From the NCBI RefSeq assembly GCF_900199705.1, contig NZ_LT904908.1:71426-135425 (forward strand): DNA of 64,000 nt, given 5' to 3'. Both the position numbers and the translations under genes were made by a program. Below, one piece after another: positions 1-8,923 of this stretch (positions within the stretch are counted from its first letter, which is position 1; each line of letters opens with the position of its first letter). Origin of the DNA: Collinsella provencensis. Its GTDB lineage: Bacteria; Actinomycetota; Coriobacteriia; Coriobacteriales; Coriobacteriaceae. The notes under the pieces were generated by a model. It searched no databases. It worked only from the letters and a program-made list of their open reading frames with translations, and was not told where the DNA came from.

Positions 1-1
1 C

Positions 2-367
2 CATCGTGTGATCGCGGTGGGCACTACGGCGGTGCGCTCGCTCGAAAGCGCGTGGGACGCCTCGGTTGCCGCGAGCGTTCCACCTGTGACGGCGCGCGGA
101 TTCGAGGGCCGTGCAGATAGCGCCGACACGACGGGCGCGGGTGACATCGTGGTGCGTGAGGACGCGACCACCAACCTCTACCTCATGCCGGGATCGACGT
201 TCCATGTGGTCGATGCGCTCATCACCAATTTCCACGTGCCGCGTTCGACCCTCATGATGCTCGTGAGCGCGCTTGCCACGCGCGATCAGATCATCGAAGC
301 CTATACCGAAGCGGTTGAGCAGCGTTATCGCTTCTTCTCTTTCGGTGATGCCATGTTCATCGAATAG
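2..367 (+). CDS. queA: S-adenosylmethionine:tRNA ribosyltransferase-isomerase, C-terminal fragment
   Basis: The open frame enters from the left edge of the window, so only about 121 C-terminal residues are present. The reading [15 protein letters not shown], then [19 protein letters not shown] and [14 protein letters not shown], with an ending around [13 protein letters not shown], is characteristic of QueA. QueA transfers and isomerises the ribosyl group of S-adenosylmethionine onto preQ1-modified tRNA in the last steps of queuosine synthesis. The queuosine partner tgt lies about 2.9 kb downstream on the same strand but is separated from it by other genes. The family is certain; the start is outside the window. 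Confidence 0.95.
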   Translation, partial: HRVIAVGTTAVRSLESAWDASVAASVPPVTARGFEGRADSADTTGAGDIVVREDATTNLYLMPGSTFHVVDALITNFHVPRSTLMMLVSALATRDQIIEAYTEAVEQRYRFFSFGDAMFIE

Positions 368-394
368 GAGAGGCCTTTCATCTTTCTCCATTTA

Positions 395-424
395 TTTCAA
401 ATTTTTTTGGATATCAGGTATAGA
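395..424 (+). promoter_or_regulatory. Candidate promoter for the 431-746 transcript
   Basis: A -35-like TTTCAA (395-400) and a -10-like TATAGA (419-424) are separated by 18 bases, in an AT-rich pocket just after the queA stop. It would start a transcript near 431 that ends at the hairpin terminator at 713-746. Assigned by eye from sequence only. Confidence 0.35.
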
Positions 425-503
425 TGTATGCGCTTTGGGGCATACACAGAGTAAGAAATACAAGCGTCGCAACGTTACCGCGACCGGATAAGGAGGTGGG
501 CCC

Positions 504-572
504 GTGGTGATGGATGATATAGCAGCCTTTGGGTCCGTTGCCTGCGAAACCGAGGTCGAGTTTTTGAGGTAG
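504..572 (+). CDS. Possible 22-residue peptide with a perfect Shine-Dalgarno
   Basis: AAGGAGG at 490-496 stands seven bases before GTG at 504. The frame GTG-GTG-ATG runs for 22 codons to TAG, reading VVMDDIAAFGSVACETEVEF followed by LR. It overlaps the 5' arm of the long-range stem 527-536/639-648, so translating it would open that stem. There is no homology that I recognise. The ribosome-binding site is the only strong evidence; the match could be chance. Confidence 0.3.
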   Translation: MVMDDIAAFGSVACETEVEFLR

Positions 573-712
573 AACGCGAGTGTGATCGCGTGTTCCCGGC
601 GATGTACCGGATAACGACCGGTGAGGATACGCATCGATGGACCCAAAGCAATTGCATGGCGTGTTCCGGCGATTGCGGAAGGGCGTGGTTCCACCGTACA
701 GAGCATAGAACG

Positions 713-746
713 AGCGGCGGCATCGTAGTGGTGCTGCCGCTTTTTT
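713..746 (+). terminator. Rho-independent terminator of the 431-746 transcript
   Basis: An 11-bp stem (713-723 with 731-741) around a 7-base loop is followed by six T on the plus strand. It can end only a plus-strand transcript starting after queA, or queA itself, because the next gene is on the other strand. Confidence 0.75.
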
Positions 747-768
747 GTGCAGATGCGGCACGTTGCAC

Positions 769-803
769 AAAAAGCCCGCCTGGCGAAAAACCAGACGGGC
801 TTT
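769..803 (-). terminator. Rho-independent terminator after the SDR gene
   Basis: Stem AAAGCCCGTCTGG / CCAGGCGGGCTTT on the minus strand (one mismatch) with a run of T after it, 36 bases beyond the SDR stop codon. Confidence 0.8.
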
Positions 804-838
804 GTGCGTATATCACGCGATGCGAGCGATGGAAATCC

Positions 839-1639
839 TTACGGACGCTGGCCCATGCCGCCCTCGAGAGTGACGGTCTCGCCGTTCATGTACTTGAAGT
901 CGGGACCGCAGAGCTGAACGACCACGCGGCCGATCTCGGTCTCGACGTCACCGTAGTGACCCGCCGGCGGCATATGAACGTTGGCCTCGAAGGCCTCGGG
1001 ATATGCCATCTGGAAGTTCTCGAGCTGAGCGGTCCAGGCGAGCGGGCACACGATGTTGACGTTCACGCCGTCCTTGCCCCACTCGTTGGCGGCAACGCGG
1101 GTCAGGCCGCGGATGCCTTCCTTGGCGGCAGCGTAGGAGCACTGACCATAGTTGCCGAACAGACCGGCGCCGGAGGCGAAGTTCACGACGGAGCCCTTGG
1201 TCTCCTTGAGGTGCGGGTAGCACTTCTGCATATACAGGAAGGTGGCATACAGGCCGGAGTACAGAGCGAGGTCGAACTGCTCCATGGTGTGGTCGGCGAT
1301 GGTGACGCCGGAGGCGGAAGCCTGGGCGTTGTTCACGAGCGCATCGATGCGACCGAACTTGGCGATAGCCTCGTCGATGACGTGCTGCACGACAGCTTCG
1401 TTATCCTGGCCAGCGGAAACGTCGGCCTTAACAGGGAGGACCTCAATGCCGTACTCAGCCTCGAGGGACTCCTTGGCAGCCTCGAGCTTGGCAACATTGC
1501 GACCGGTGATAACGAGGTTGGCGCCCTCCTTGGCGAAGGCGATGTCGATGCCGTAACCGATGGAGCCGGCGGAGCCGTCCTTGAGCGTGGCCTTGCCGCC
1601 ACCCGTTACGATAACAGTCTTACCAGTGAAAAGTCCCAT
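839..1639 (-). CDS. Short-chain dehydrogenase/reductase (SDR) family oxidoreductase
   Basis: A 266-residue NAD(P)-dependent SDR enzyme. ATG at 1639 is chosen because GAGAGGGG lies just upstream; the frame stays open further but without a better site. The N-terminal cofactor loop begins VIVTGGGK and resumes with GSIGYGIDIAFAKEGANLV, so about ten residues are inserted relative to the usual TGxxxGIG, somewhat like enoyl-reductase-type SDRs. The NNAQ motif, a catalytic Ser in NFASGAG and YAAAK (Tyr and Lys) are present. The gene stands alone, with a promoter at 1718-1746 and a terminator at 769-803. The substrate cannot be told; a steroid or bile-acid role is possible in gut Coriobacteriia but is not shown here. 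Confidence 0.85.
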   Translation of the reverse strand: MGLFTGKTVIVTGGGKATLKDGSAGSIGYGIDIAFAKEGANLVITGRNVAKLEAAKESLEAEYGIEVLPVKADVSAGQDNEAVVQHVIDEAIAKFGRIDALVNNAQASASGVTIADHTMEQFDLALYSGLYATFLYMQKCYPHLKETKGSVVNFASGAGLFGNYGQCSYAAAKEGIRGLTRVAANEWGKDGVNVNIVCPLAWTAQLENFQMAYPEAFEANVHMPPAGHYGDVETEIGRVVVQLCGPDFKYMNGETVTLEGGMGQRP

Positions 1640-1717
1640 ATGGGTCCCCTCTCGGTCGATGCGGCGAATACGTTCGCCGCGCGCGTGCATTCCTTTTGCA
1701 CGCCACAAACAACGGAT

Positions 1718-1746
1718 ATTCTACCCCGTATTTGCATTTTCTCGAA
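1718..1746 (-). promoter_or_regulatory. Candidate promoter of the SDR gene
   Basis: On the minus strand, TTCGAG (-35, 1746-1741) and TAGAAT (-10, 1723-1718) are separated by 17 bases and lie about 80 bases upstream of the SDR start. The rest of the 1640-1932 gap shows no further gene. Confidence 0.4.
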
Positions 1747-1932
1747 TAGCCGTTTGCTTTGTCCATAATCGATTCGCCAATATGTCAATGAAGGCTAATC
1801 ATTTGCGGACACGTGCAACTTTGATTTCCTTTTGCGGTAATAGATGCGTCAGGCGATTCGTTGTCCTACCGAGACGATATGATGATAGACAGAAAATGAA
1901 CATGCGGCATCCTGCCGATATGAGGGGATCAC

Positions 1933-3288
1933 ATGAACGAGATCGGGAAGAACAACGACGAGCTTGATGGCTTGGTCAACGACTTGAACAACGATAGGAC
2001 AGCCTCGACTATGCCGGCTTTTTTGGAGCGGGCAGCCAGGGGCGAAGTGCCAGTGGCGTCATCCGAATCGAGAGAGAAGGAAGACAGGCCCGATACCCAA
2101 GCCTTTACCCAGGAAGATGAGCCTGCTGTCCCCGAGCAAAAATCGAATGAGCTTGCAGGTAACTTCTTTGCCGAGGGCGTGGCGAGTGTAAAGGAGATGA
2201 GCGCCGCGCGTCGTGCCCACGCAGAGGCACGCGATGAACTCGGCCGTTTGGAATACACCATTTCAGAGCGCGAGTGCGAGCTCGAACATCGTCGTGATGT
2301 GGAGACTCGCTACGAAAGCATCGTCTCCAGCGAAAGCTCCCGCTTGCAGGATGCGTCAGCTGCGAAGCGTGCAGCCGAGCAGCGTATCGAGGAGCTGGCG
2401 GGCGAGATTTCCCAAGCAAAGAAAAAGCTCGATGACATGCGCGATGTCGATGCCACGACGGAGCGCCGCTTGAAGTCCGCGCTCGAAGCGGCGGAGGACA
2501 AGGAGAAGTCTGCGCGAGAATCGGGTCGCAGGTTGCAACGGCGCGTAGATGATGCCAAGCACAATCTCGAACGCGCGAAGCAGGAACGCGAAGAAGGTGT
2601 CGTTGCTGCTCAAAAGGCAATTGAAAGCGCTGCGGCGCTACTCGATACGCTCAATAACGAGTTCGCCGACCTGCAGCGTACCCCTTCTGTCAATCCCGCG
2701 GAGTATTCGGTTCGCTCTGCTCAGCTCGATGGGGAAATCGCCGATGCCGCCGATGCGTTGCGACTGGCTCAGGAGGATTTGCCGCGCGTTCAATATGAGA
2801 CCCAGGCGGCGGTTGATGCCGCCGTGGTGGCCGTGGGAGAGGCGGAGCGCCCCATTGCCTCCGCCAAGGCATCCTTCGAGGCCGTCGCTGCAGCGGCTGA
2901 TGAAGCGCGCGATGCGTACGGGACCGCTAAAGACGAGGCGGAAGCGCGGCAAAAGGAGCAACGCCGCGTGATCTCAACGCTTGAAAAGGCGTCGAAGGAG
3001 CAACAGCGTGTAGCAACGGAGCAGCAGGAGATCATCGACGCTTCTCAGGCTCTCATCGATGAGGCGAACGATATCCACGCGCATCCCGAGGCGACTAAAG
3101 CGCTTGCCCGCGCGCTTGAAGCCGATCGCGCCGAACGCCTTGAACGCGAAAGCGAGATTGAGGAACTGGCTGCCACGGAGCATGCTGTTCGCGAGCGCAC
3201 GCGCAATTCCCGCATACGTTTTATGGTGTTTGTGGCGGGTATCGTGCTGGTAATTGTCCTGGTAATTGTTTTGATTGTTTTAAGGTAG
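1933..3288 (+). CDS. Coiled-coil protein with one C-terminal membrane anchor, function unknown
   Basis: A 451-residue protein. The first ~85 residues are acidic and low in complexity. Residues about 90-420 are almost continuous Glu/Ala/Arg/Lys-rich heptad-like sequence with long helices. A single very hydrophobic segment (FMVFVAGIVLVIVLVIVLIV) closes the protein, so it should be tail-anchored with the coiled coil in the cytoplasm. ATG at 1933 follows GAGGGG. It ends 7 bases before tgt and is probably co-transcribed with it. SMC-like or structural roles would fit the composition, but no family is recognised. Confidence 0.75.
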   Translation: MNEIGKNNDELDGLVNDLNNDRTASTMPAFLERAARGEVPVASSESREKEDRPDTQAFTQEDEPAVPEQKSNELAGNFFAEGVASVKEMSAARRAHAEARDELGRLEYTISERECELEHRRDVETRYESIVSSESSRLQDASAAKRAAEQRIEELAGEISQAKKKLDDMRDVDATTERRLKSALEAAEDKEKSARESGRRLQRRVDDAKHNLERAKQEREEGVVAAQKAIESAAALLDTLNNEFADLQRTPSVNPAEYSVRSAQLDGEIADAADALRLAQEDLPRVQYETQAAVDAAVVAVGEAERPIASAKASFEAVAAAADEARDAYGTAKDEAEARQKEQRRVISTLEKASKEQQRVATEQQEIIDASQALIDEANDIHAHPEATKALARALEADRAERLERESEIEELAATEHAVRERTRNSRIRFMVFVAGIVLVIVLVIVLIVLR

Positions 3289-3295
3289 GAGCTAC

Positions 3296-4435
3296 ATGGA
3301 TCAGTCCCTGTTCAAATATGAAATCGTTGCCGAGGATTCCAAAACCCATGCGCGCGCAGGCGTGCTCCACACGCCGCACGGCGATATCGAGACCCCGATC
3401 TTCATGCCTGTGGGCACCAAGGCCAATGTGAAAGGCATTCCCACCGAGACGGTAAAGGGACTCGGCGCGCAGATTGTACTCGCCAACACGTATCATCTGG
3501 CCATGCGCCCCGGTGCGGACACCATTGCGGAGCTGGGTGGCTTGCACACGTTCATGAACTGGCATGGTCCCATTCTCACCGATTCCGGTGGTTTTCAGGT
3601 GTTCTCGCATAGCGACGCGGTCAAGCTCACGGACGAGGGCGTGCGTTTTATCGCGACGGACTACGACGGTTCGCATGTGTTCTGGACCCCGAAAGACAAC
3701 ATGGAAATTGCCATGAAGCTCGGATCCGACATCTGCATGCAGCTCGATCAGTGTCCTGGTTATCCCGCTACGCGAAAGTTCGTGGAGCGCGCGGTGGAAC
3801 TTTCCAGCATGTGGGCGGAGCAGTGCTATCAGGCCCACACGCGCGATGACCAGGCGCTGTTCGGCATTGTGCAGGGCGGCATGCATTTGGACCTGCGCCT
3901 GCGCTCGCTCAAGCATCTGGAAGAAGCCGGCGATTTTCCCGGTTACGGCATTGGCGGCTATTCGGTGGGAGAGCCGCACGAGGTCATGTTCGAAACGCTT
4001 ACTCCGCTGGTCAGCGAGCACATGCCGCGTCTTAAGCCGCGCTATCTCATGGGCGTGGGCAATCCGACCACGCTGGTGCGCGGTGTGGGTATCGGCATCG
4101 ACATGTTCGACTGCGTGTTGCCCACGCGCACGGGCCGCATGGGCACGGCTTTTTCGAGCACGGGCCGCATGAACCTCAAGAATGCGAAGTACGCCAAGGA
4201 TCCCCGCCCTATCGACGAGAAGTGCACCTGTCCGGTGTGTACGGGTGGATACAGCCGAGCGCTCATCCGTCACATGGTTTCCCAAAAAGAGATGCTTGGC
4301 GGCATCTTGCTGTCACAGCACAACATCTATTTCTTGCTTGATCTCATGCGTCGCGCACGTCAAGCGATTATCGAGGGTCGTTATGCCGAGTTCCAACAGG
4401 AATGGATGGAGAGCGAAGCGGCGGCGGATTTTTAA
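3296..4435 (+). CDS. tgt: Queuine/preQ1 tRNA-guanine transglycosylase
   Basis: A full-length 379-residue Tgt, which exchanges guanine 34 of GUN anticodons for preQ1 in bacteria. The substrate-binding Asp lies in LTDSGGFQVFS (about residue 96). The loop IGIDMFDCVLPTRTGRMG supplies the nucleophilic Asp (about 272). The zinc site is Cys 310, 312 and 315 in CTCPVC plus a His near 342. ATG at 3296 is preceded by AGGAGC. With queA upstream it forms part of queuosine synthesis. Nothing unusual is seen. Confidence 0.97.
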   Translation: MDQSLFKYEIVAEDSKTHARAGVLHTPHGDIETPIFMPVGTKANVKGIPTETVKGLGAQIVLANTYHLAMRPGADTIAELGGLHTFMNWHGPILTDSGGFQVFSHSDAVKLTDEGVRFIATDYDGSHVFWTPKDNMEIAMKLGSDICMQLDQCPGYPATRKFVERAVELSSMWAEQCYQAHTRDDQALFGIVQGGMHLDLRLRSLKHLEEAGDFPGYGIGGYSVGEPHEVMFETLTPLVSEHMPRLKPRYLMGVGNPTTLVRGVGIGIDMFDCVLPTRTGRMGTAFSSTGRMNLKNAKYAKDPRPIDEKCTCPVCTGGYSRALIRHMVSQKEMLGGILLSQHNIYFLLDLMRRARQAIIEGRYAEFQQEWMESEAAADF

Positions 4436-4503
4436 GATAGCTAGACGGCGCAACGCTATACGGAACAACGCCCGCCGCGTGGAACTGAGGGGTAATCGCA
4501 ACC

Positions 4504-5271
4504 ATGTATAAAGTAGCCTTTTTCGATGTCGATGGAACGCTTCTGGAGTTCAAAACCCATCGCGTTCCGCAGAGCACCTGGCGCGCCATCGAGTCGATGC
4601 GCGAGCGCGGTATCAAGATCGTCATCTCGACGGGTCGTTCCCCACACGAGATTCCCGAGGAGATACGCGAGGGTTTCGATTGCTATGTGACGTTTAACGG
4701 TCAGCTTTGCTACGACGAGCATGGGGTTTTTCGGGAAGCGAGCATTGACGAGGCAGATGTTCGCGCCATTGTGGACGGTTGCTACGAAGGACTTTATGAG
4801 ATGTCGGTGATGCAGCGCGACCGTACATTTTTTAGCAAGCTTACCCCGCGCATCCGCCAAGTTTCTCAAAAAGTCGGCGTCACATACGTTCCCGGTGATT
4901 TAGAAGATGCCTTCACCGCACCAGTTTTCCAGCTCAATGTGTTTTGCGATGCGGAAGACGACCGCTTGTTCCTCGACAAAACGAAAAACGTCGACGTGAC
5001 TCGTTGGACCGAGTTGTTTTGCGACGTGGTACCCCATGGTGGCGGCAAACATTTGGGCGTGCGCGCCGCGCTCGAGCGCTTTGGCGTTGCGCCCGAGGAG
5101 GCGATCGCCTTTGGCGATGGTGAAAACGATCTGTCGATGTTTGCGGAGGTGGGTACGAGCGTTGCCATGGGCAATGCGTGGGATAACGTTAAGTCTCAGG
5201 CGACGTATGTCACCACCGATGTTGATGACGATGGCATTTGGAATGCCTGCCGGCACTTTGGGCTGGTGTAG
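4504..5271 (+). CDS. HAD-superfamily (Cof-type) sugar-phosphatase-like hydrolase
   Basis: A 255-residue protein beginning VAFFDVDGTLLEF, which carries the nucleophile Asp and the acid/base Asp of the HAD fold. Motif II is in IVISTGRS, Lys is in GGGKHLGVRAAL, and the metal-binding motif GDGENDLSM is near residue 205. The Cof (IIB) cap class fits the spacing between motifs. Members usually dephosphorylate sugar phosphates, nucleotides or flavin phosphates; the substrate is not evident. A terminator follows at 5298-5330. Confidence 0.85.
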   Translation: MYKVAFFDVDGTLLEFKTHRVPQSTWRAIESMRERGIKIVISTGRSPHEIPEEIREGFDCYVTFNGQLCYDEHGVFREASIDEADVRAIVDGCYEGLYEMSVMQRDRTFFSKLTPRIRQVSQKVGVTYVPGDLEDAFTAPVFQLNVFCDAEDDRLFLDKTKNVDVTRWTELFCDVVPHGGGKHLGVRAALERFGVAPEEAIAFGDGENDLSMFAEVGTSVAMGNAWDNVKSQATYVTTDVDDDGIWNACRHFGLV

Positions 5272-5297
5272 GTTCTGCGGTTGAAACGGGATAGATA

Positions 5298-5330
5298 ATC
5301 CCACCCCATTTTCACGGGGTGGGATTTTTT
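5298..5330 (+). terminator. Rho-independent terminator after the HAD gene
   Basis: ATCCCACCCC (from 5298) pairs with GGGGTGGGAT around a short loop and is followed by six T, 27 bases after the HAD stop codon. Confidence 0.85.
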
Positions 5331-5391
5331 CGATGCGTTTGGGCAGGCAGATAGAGCTTTTGTACAGCGGAGTCCGGCGAGCTCGTTGACG

Positions 5392-6483
5392 CTACTGTTT
5401 GTCTGCAGGGAAAGTCACGCCCATCTGACGGCGTGCTTCATCCATGACAGCAAGCGATGCGAGCGTAACGGCGCGGAAGCTTCCCACGGTTCCGAAGGGG
5501 CCAGCGGGAGCTTCAGCCGGCTTGGTACCGGCGGCGACTGCCTCGCATGCAGCGGTGAAGTCCTCGACTTCGTGCAACATGAGATTGGCGGGCTGGGCGG
5601 GGAGCTCAAGTTCGCTCGTGACGGTTTGAGCGACCGAATAGCCAAGGGAACCGAGCGATGGATTCTGGACGCGCATATCGAGGCGCACGTGTTCGGGATT
5701 TGCGATGGCGTCGATCGTGAGCGTGCCGAGTTCTCCTTCGATTTGGCTTTCGGCGAGGTCGTTGACGTTCTTGGCATGATGCGTGCTGGCTACCATGTTG
5801 GGGTAGGTTGCCAAGATGATGCCTGCGCAGTCGATGGGACCATTCGTGAGGTCATAGAGGGACTCATCGAGCAGGGCACCTGCCGCCTTGACCGAAGTGG
5901 GAGCACCGAATAGGGCGATGAGAGGTTCGACGCTATAGATTCCGATGTCCATGAGCGAACCGGTGGCCAAATTGCAATCAAAGACGTTCGAGTGACGCCC
6001 GGCGAGAATATCCTCGTAACGGGTTGAGTATTTGCCGAAGCGAATGGTGGCGCGGCGGATAGTTCCCAGCTGGGGGAGGGTATCGCGTATTGCGTAGAAC
6101 GCCGGGTCGTGAAGTGGGCGCATGCCGTCGAATGCAACGACGCCCGCTGCGTCGGCGGCGCCGAACACCTCACGGGCTTCGCGCTGGTTGGCGCAGAAGG
6201 ATTTCTCGACGAAGACATGCTTGCCGCCGGCGATGCAGGTAAGAGCATGGTCGTGATGGAGGGCGTTGGGGCTTGCCACGTATACGGCGTCGACTTCGGG
6301 ATGGGAGGCCATTTCCTCAACAGAGGCGAACGAATAGGCGCCGCCGTGCTCTGCCGTGAACTTCGCCGCGCGCTCAGCGTCACGCGAACAGGCGCCGATG
6401 AATGTCGCACCGGGAGTTTGGGAGATTGCATCGATGAATACGGAGGTGATGGTGTTGGTGCCAATGGTTGCGATGCGGATCAT
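5392..6483 (-). CDS. Gfo/Idh/MocA-family oxidoreductase
   Basis: A 363-residue NAD(P)-dependent sugar or cyclitol-type dehydrogenase. ATG at 6483 follows AAGGAG; an in-frame extension to 6558 lacks a ribosome-binding site. The N-terminal Rossmann fold begins MIRIATIGTN and is followed by FIGACSRD. VDAVYVASPNALHH and GKHVFVEKSF (the EKP motif reads EKS here) are typical of the family. The C-terminal part holds the substrate-binding alpha/beta domain. It stands as a single gene and the substrate is unknown. Confidence 0.9.
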   Translation of the reverse strand: MIRIATIGTNTITSVFIDAISQTPGATFIGACSRDAERAAKFTAEHGGAYSFASVEEMASHPEVDAVYVASPNALHHDHALTCIAGGKHVFVEKSFCANQREAREVFGAADAAGVVAFDGMRPLHDPAFYAIRDTLPQLGTIRRATIRFGKYSTRYEDILAGRHSNVFDCNLATGSLMDIGIYSVEPLIALFGAPTSVKAAGALLDESLYDLTNGPIDCAGIILATYPNMVASTHHAKNVNDLAESQIEGELGTLTIDAIANPEHVRLDMRVQNPSLGSLGYSVAQTVTSELELPAQPANLMLHEVEDFTAACEAVAAGTKPAEAPAGPFGTVGSFRAVTLASLAVMDEARRQMGVTFPADKQ

Positions 6484-6638
6484 GGTTTCTCCTTCTACTC
6501 GCTCGCGTACGGATGAGGACTGGGATGGATGGAGCTTGACGGAATGCGTGCTTTTCAAGGGCCCAACAAGGGTGGACGAACTGGCTGGGTACTTTTCATA
6601 GTTGACACTACTATTTTGAGACGTTGTTCGCCTTGCGT

Positions 6639-7118
6639 CTAGGCCTCCGTGAATCCGGTGTCGATGTGATGGGGTCCGTGATCGGCGGCGACGGTGGCAA
6701 GTTCGTCACACCGTTCATTGAGTTCGTGTCCGGCATGCCCCTTCACCCAATGAAAGCTCACGTGATGGGGCTCCTTGGCTGCAAGTAGGCGTTTCCACAG
6801 ATCGACGTTCTTCACCGGTTTTTTGTCGGCGGTTTTCCATCCGCGTTTGATCCACCCCTCAACCCAATGCTGATTGAAGGCGTTGCAAACATATTGCGAG
6901 TCGGAGTGAATCTCAACATCGCACGGGCGGTTGAGCGCCTCAAGCGCAGCGATGACTCCCAGCAGCTCCATGCGGTTGTTCGTGGTGCGCTCATAGCCGC
7001 GCGAGAGTTCGAGCGTATGTTCTTTGCCCGAGGGGGCGGTGTAGGACAGTACGGCGCCGTAGCCTCCGTGCCCGGGATTACCGCGCGATGCGCCGTCGGT
7101 GTGGACGATGACTTTCAC
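6639..7118 (-). CDS. rnhA: Ribonuclease HI
   Basis: A 159-residue RNase H, which cleaves the RNA strand of RNA-DNA hybrids. The four acidic catalytic residues are visible: Asp in TDGASRGN, Glu in NNRMELL, Asp in HSDSQYV and Asp in NERCDELA. The [10 protein letters not shown] loop holds the usual His. GTG at 7118 is chosen because GAGGGGAG lies upstream and the length then matches the family (~155); the open frame extends to 7478 but that part has no family similarity. Confidence 0.93.
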   Translation of the reverse strand: MKVIVHTDGASRGNPGHGGYGAVLSYTAPSGKEHTLELSRGYERTTNNRMELLGVIAALEALNRPCDVEIHSDSQYVCNAFNQHWVEGWIKRGWKTADKKPVKNVDLWKRLLAAKEPHHVSFHWVKGHAGHELNERCDELATVAADHGPHHIDTGFTEA

Positions 7119-7322
7119 GAGTTGATATGCTCCCCTCGAATCGAATACGTATTTCATAGTAAGGCATGCGAGTGGTAGGGCAGTGGGGGAATTCGTGTAC
7201 ACCGCGCGGGGCACACGGTGGTGCAAGCCGTTTGGGTATGATGGTTGGCAGGGTATCGGTCCGGTGCTTTCGTTGGTTTGTTTGGATGAAGGTGCCGGTT
7301 GCATGCGATGAGGAGACGTGTG

Positions 7323-7991
7323 GTGCTGAGCAAGCGCTTTCAGGGATTTGCAGAGGTTGCCGGTGCGCCTGCGCAGAAACTGGGCAGCGATGAGCTGCTT
7401 GATGTGTTCGAGGATGAGGATGCGTACGTTGCCCATGCGCTGGTAGAGGACATGGAGCTTGCGTACGAGTGCACCCATGCGGCGACCTGCGAAGGAATGA
7501 CATTTCGCTCATGCGAGTTCGACCACGTTGATTTTCGTGACAGCACCTTCCGCGACGTAAGGTTTGAGAACTGCCGATTCATCAATTGCGCCATGGATAA
7601 GGGCTGGCTCAACCGCGTGGACTTCGTGGGGTGCTCTGCTCCTGGGTTGAGCTTGCTTCAAGCGCGTCTTGCGGGGGTTTTCGCGTGCGATACGGATTTT
7701 TCCTATGCGAATTTCTCAGAAGTTTCGGTCGATCAGCTCAGGCTGCATTCCTGTCGGCTTCGAGAGACGGCACTGCAGCGCGCCAAGCTCAAGCGCGTGA
7801 GCTTTGACGAATGCGACCTTACTCGTTTGGACGTGTTTGGCACGAAGCTCGCGGGCATCGATTTCTCAACCTCGATATTCCAGGCACCGGTGTTGTCGGG
7901 CGATTACCATGAGTTGCGCGGAATCATCGTTGCGCCCGAGCAGGCGATTGAGTTGGCGGGCTTGCTGGGCGTGCGCGTGCTCGATGAGTAG
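7323..7991 (+). CDS. Pentapeptide-repeat protein
   Basis: About 222 residues with a run of A(D/N)LXX-like units, for example [20 protein letters not shown] and later [31 protein letters not shown]. These build a right-handed quadrilateral beta helix. Starts are uncertain: GTG at 7323 (or 7320) follows GAGGAG at 7310-7315, while ATG 7308 and TTG 7299 lack a well-placed site. It is divergent from rnhA and 15 bases before nfo. Some pentapeptide proteins protect DNA gyrase; nothing here proves that. Confidence 0.8.
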   Translation: MLSKRFQGFAEVAGAPAQKLGSDELLDVFEDEDAYVAHALVEDMELAYECTHAATCEGMTFRSCEFDHVDFRDSTFRDVRFENCRFINCAMDKGWLNRVDFVGCSAPGLSLLQARLAGVFACDTDFSYANFSEVSVDQLRLHSCRLRETALQRAKLKRVSFDECDLTRLDVFGTKLAGIDFSTSIFQAPVLSGDYHELRGIIVAPEQAIELAGLLGVRVLDE

Positions 7992-8006
7992 GGTAGGGGA
8001 AACACT

Positions 8007-8882
8007 GTGTTGACAATCGGTTGCCATCTTTCCACTTCAAAAGGTTTCACCGCTATGGGCAAAGCTGCGTTATCCATCGGGGCGAACACGTTTGCCTTCT
8101 TTACGCGCAATCCGCGCGGCGGCAACGCCAAGGAGCTCGACTTGGATGATGTCGCGGGACTTCAGCGCATATTGGACGAGCATTCGTTTGGGCGTCTGGT
8201 TGCTCATGCGCCCTATACGTATAACGCCTGCTCATCCAAGGAACGTGCCCGCGAGTTTGCCCTCGAGGCGATGGCGGAAGACCTCAAGCGCATGGAGGCA
8301 TTGCCAGGGCAGTATTACAACTTTCATCCCGGGGCACATGTGGGGCAGGGTGCCGATGTGGGGATCGTCCTGATTGCAGAGACGCTGTGCTATGTGATGT
8401 TTGAGGGGCAGCGCACGTGCGTGCTGCTTGAGACGATGGCGGGCAAGGGTACCGAGATCGGGCGGAGCTTTGAGGAGCTTGCGCGGATTATCGAGGCGGT
8501 TGCGATGCGCCGACCGGAACTTGCAAGGTCGGAGATGCTCGGTGTTTGCCTTGACACGTGTCACATTCACGACGGCGGTTACGACATCGTGCATGATTTG
8601 GACGGCGTGTTGGCGGAGTTCGACCGCGTGGTGGGGCTTGAACGCTTGAAGGCCGTGCACCTCAACGATTCCAAGAACCCGTGTGGTGCACACAAGGATC
8701 GCCACGCACGCATCGGCGAGGGGTATCTGGGTGACGAAGAGCTCGGCGGCGGTGAAGCTGTGCTGCGTGCACTGGTGACGCATCCTGCCCTGCATGACCT
8801 GCCGTTCATTTTGGAAACACCGCAGGATGACCTCTCCGGCTACGCTCACGAAATCACGTATCTGCGCAGTTTGGCGGAGTAG
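8007..8882 (+). CDS. nfo: Endonuclease IV (AP endonuclease)
   Basis: A 291-residue Nfo homologue that incises abasic sites in base-excision repair using three zinc ions. Seen motifs: GCHLSTSKGF at the N-terminus, NTFAFFTRNPRG, APYTYN, YNFHPGAHVG, LLETMAGKGTEIG, GVCLDTCHIHDGGYD, HLNDSKNPCGAHKDRH and FILETP. GTG at 8007 is preceded by AGGGG. It overlaps nothing and probably shares a transcript with the pentapeptide gene; copy A of the hairpin repeat begins 42 bases after its stop codon. Confidence 0.95.
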   Translation: MLTIGCHLSTSKGFTAMGKAALSIGANTFAFFTRNPRGGNAKELDLDDVAGLQRILDEHSFGRLVAHAPYTYNACSSKERAREFALEAMAEDLKRMEALPGQYYNFHPGAHVGQGADVGIVLIAETLCYVMFEGQRTCVLLETMAGKGTEIGRSFEELARIIEAVAMRRPELARSEMLGVCLDTCHIHDGGYDIVHDLDGVLAEFDRVVGLERLKAVHLNDSKNPCGAHKDRHARIGEGYLGDEELGGGEAVLRALVTHPALHDLPFILETPQDDLSGYAHEITYLRSLAE

Positions 8883-8923
8883 GTGTAGAAAATGAATCAT
8901 CGTCGGTGATAGCCCGCAAGGGA

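Larger units (their letters stand above)
431..746 (+). ncRNA. Candidate structured RNA of unknown family, with a short ORF
   Basis: This intergenic stretch between queA and the convergent SDR gene has no long real gene, yet it carries a promoter-like start and a strong terminator. Several stems are visible. CTTTGGGTCC (527-536) pairs perfectly with GGACCCAAAG (639-648). Within that, a GAAC...GTTC arm carries an inner GCGA/TCGC hairpin (about 571-593). GCAAT/ATTGC closes a further hairpin at about 648-675. The conserved cores of RNase P, tmRNA, SRP RNA or a T-box were not recognisable. A 22-codon ORF with a perfect ribosome-binding site sits at its 5' side. It may be a regulatory RNA, a dual-function RNA or a decayed leader. 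Confidence 0.4.

Noticed and set aside
660-720. T-box riboswitch in the 431-746 transcript
   Set aside because: GTGGTTCCACC superficially resembles an antiterminator, but the conserved T-box core is not matched and no plus-strand aminoacyl-tRNA synthetase or amino-acid gene follows.
590-1768. A 392-codon frame on the plus strand
   Set aside because: Most of it is antisense to the SDR gene and it crosses two terminators; no domain is seen.
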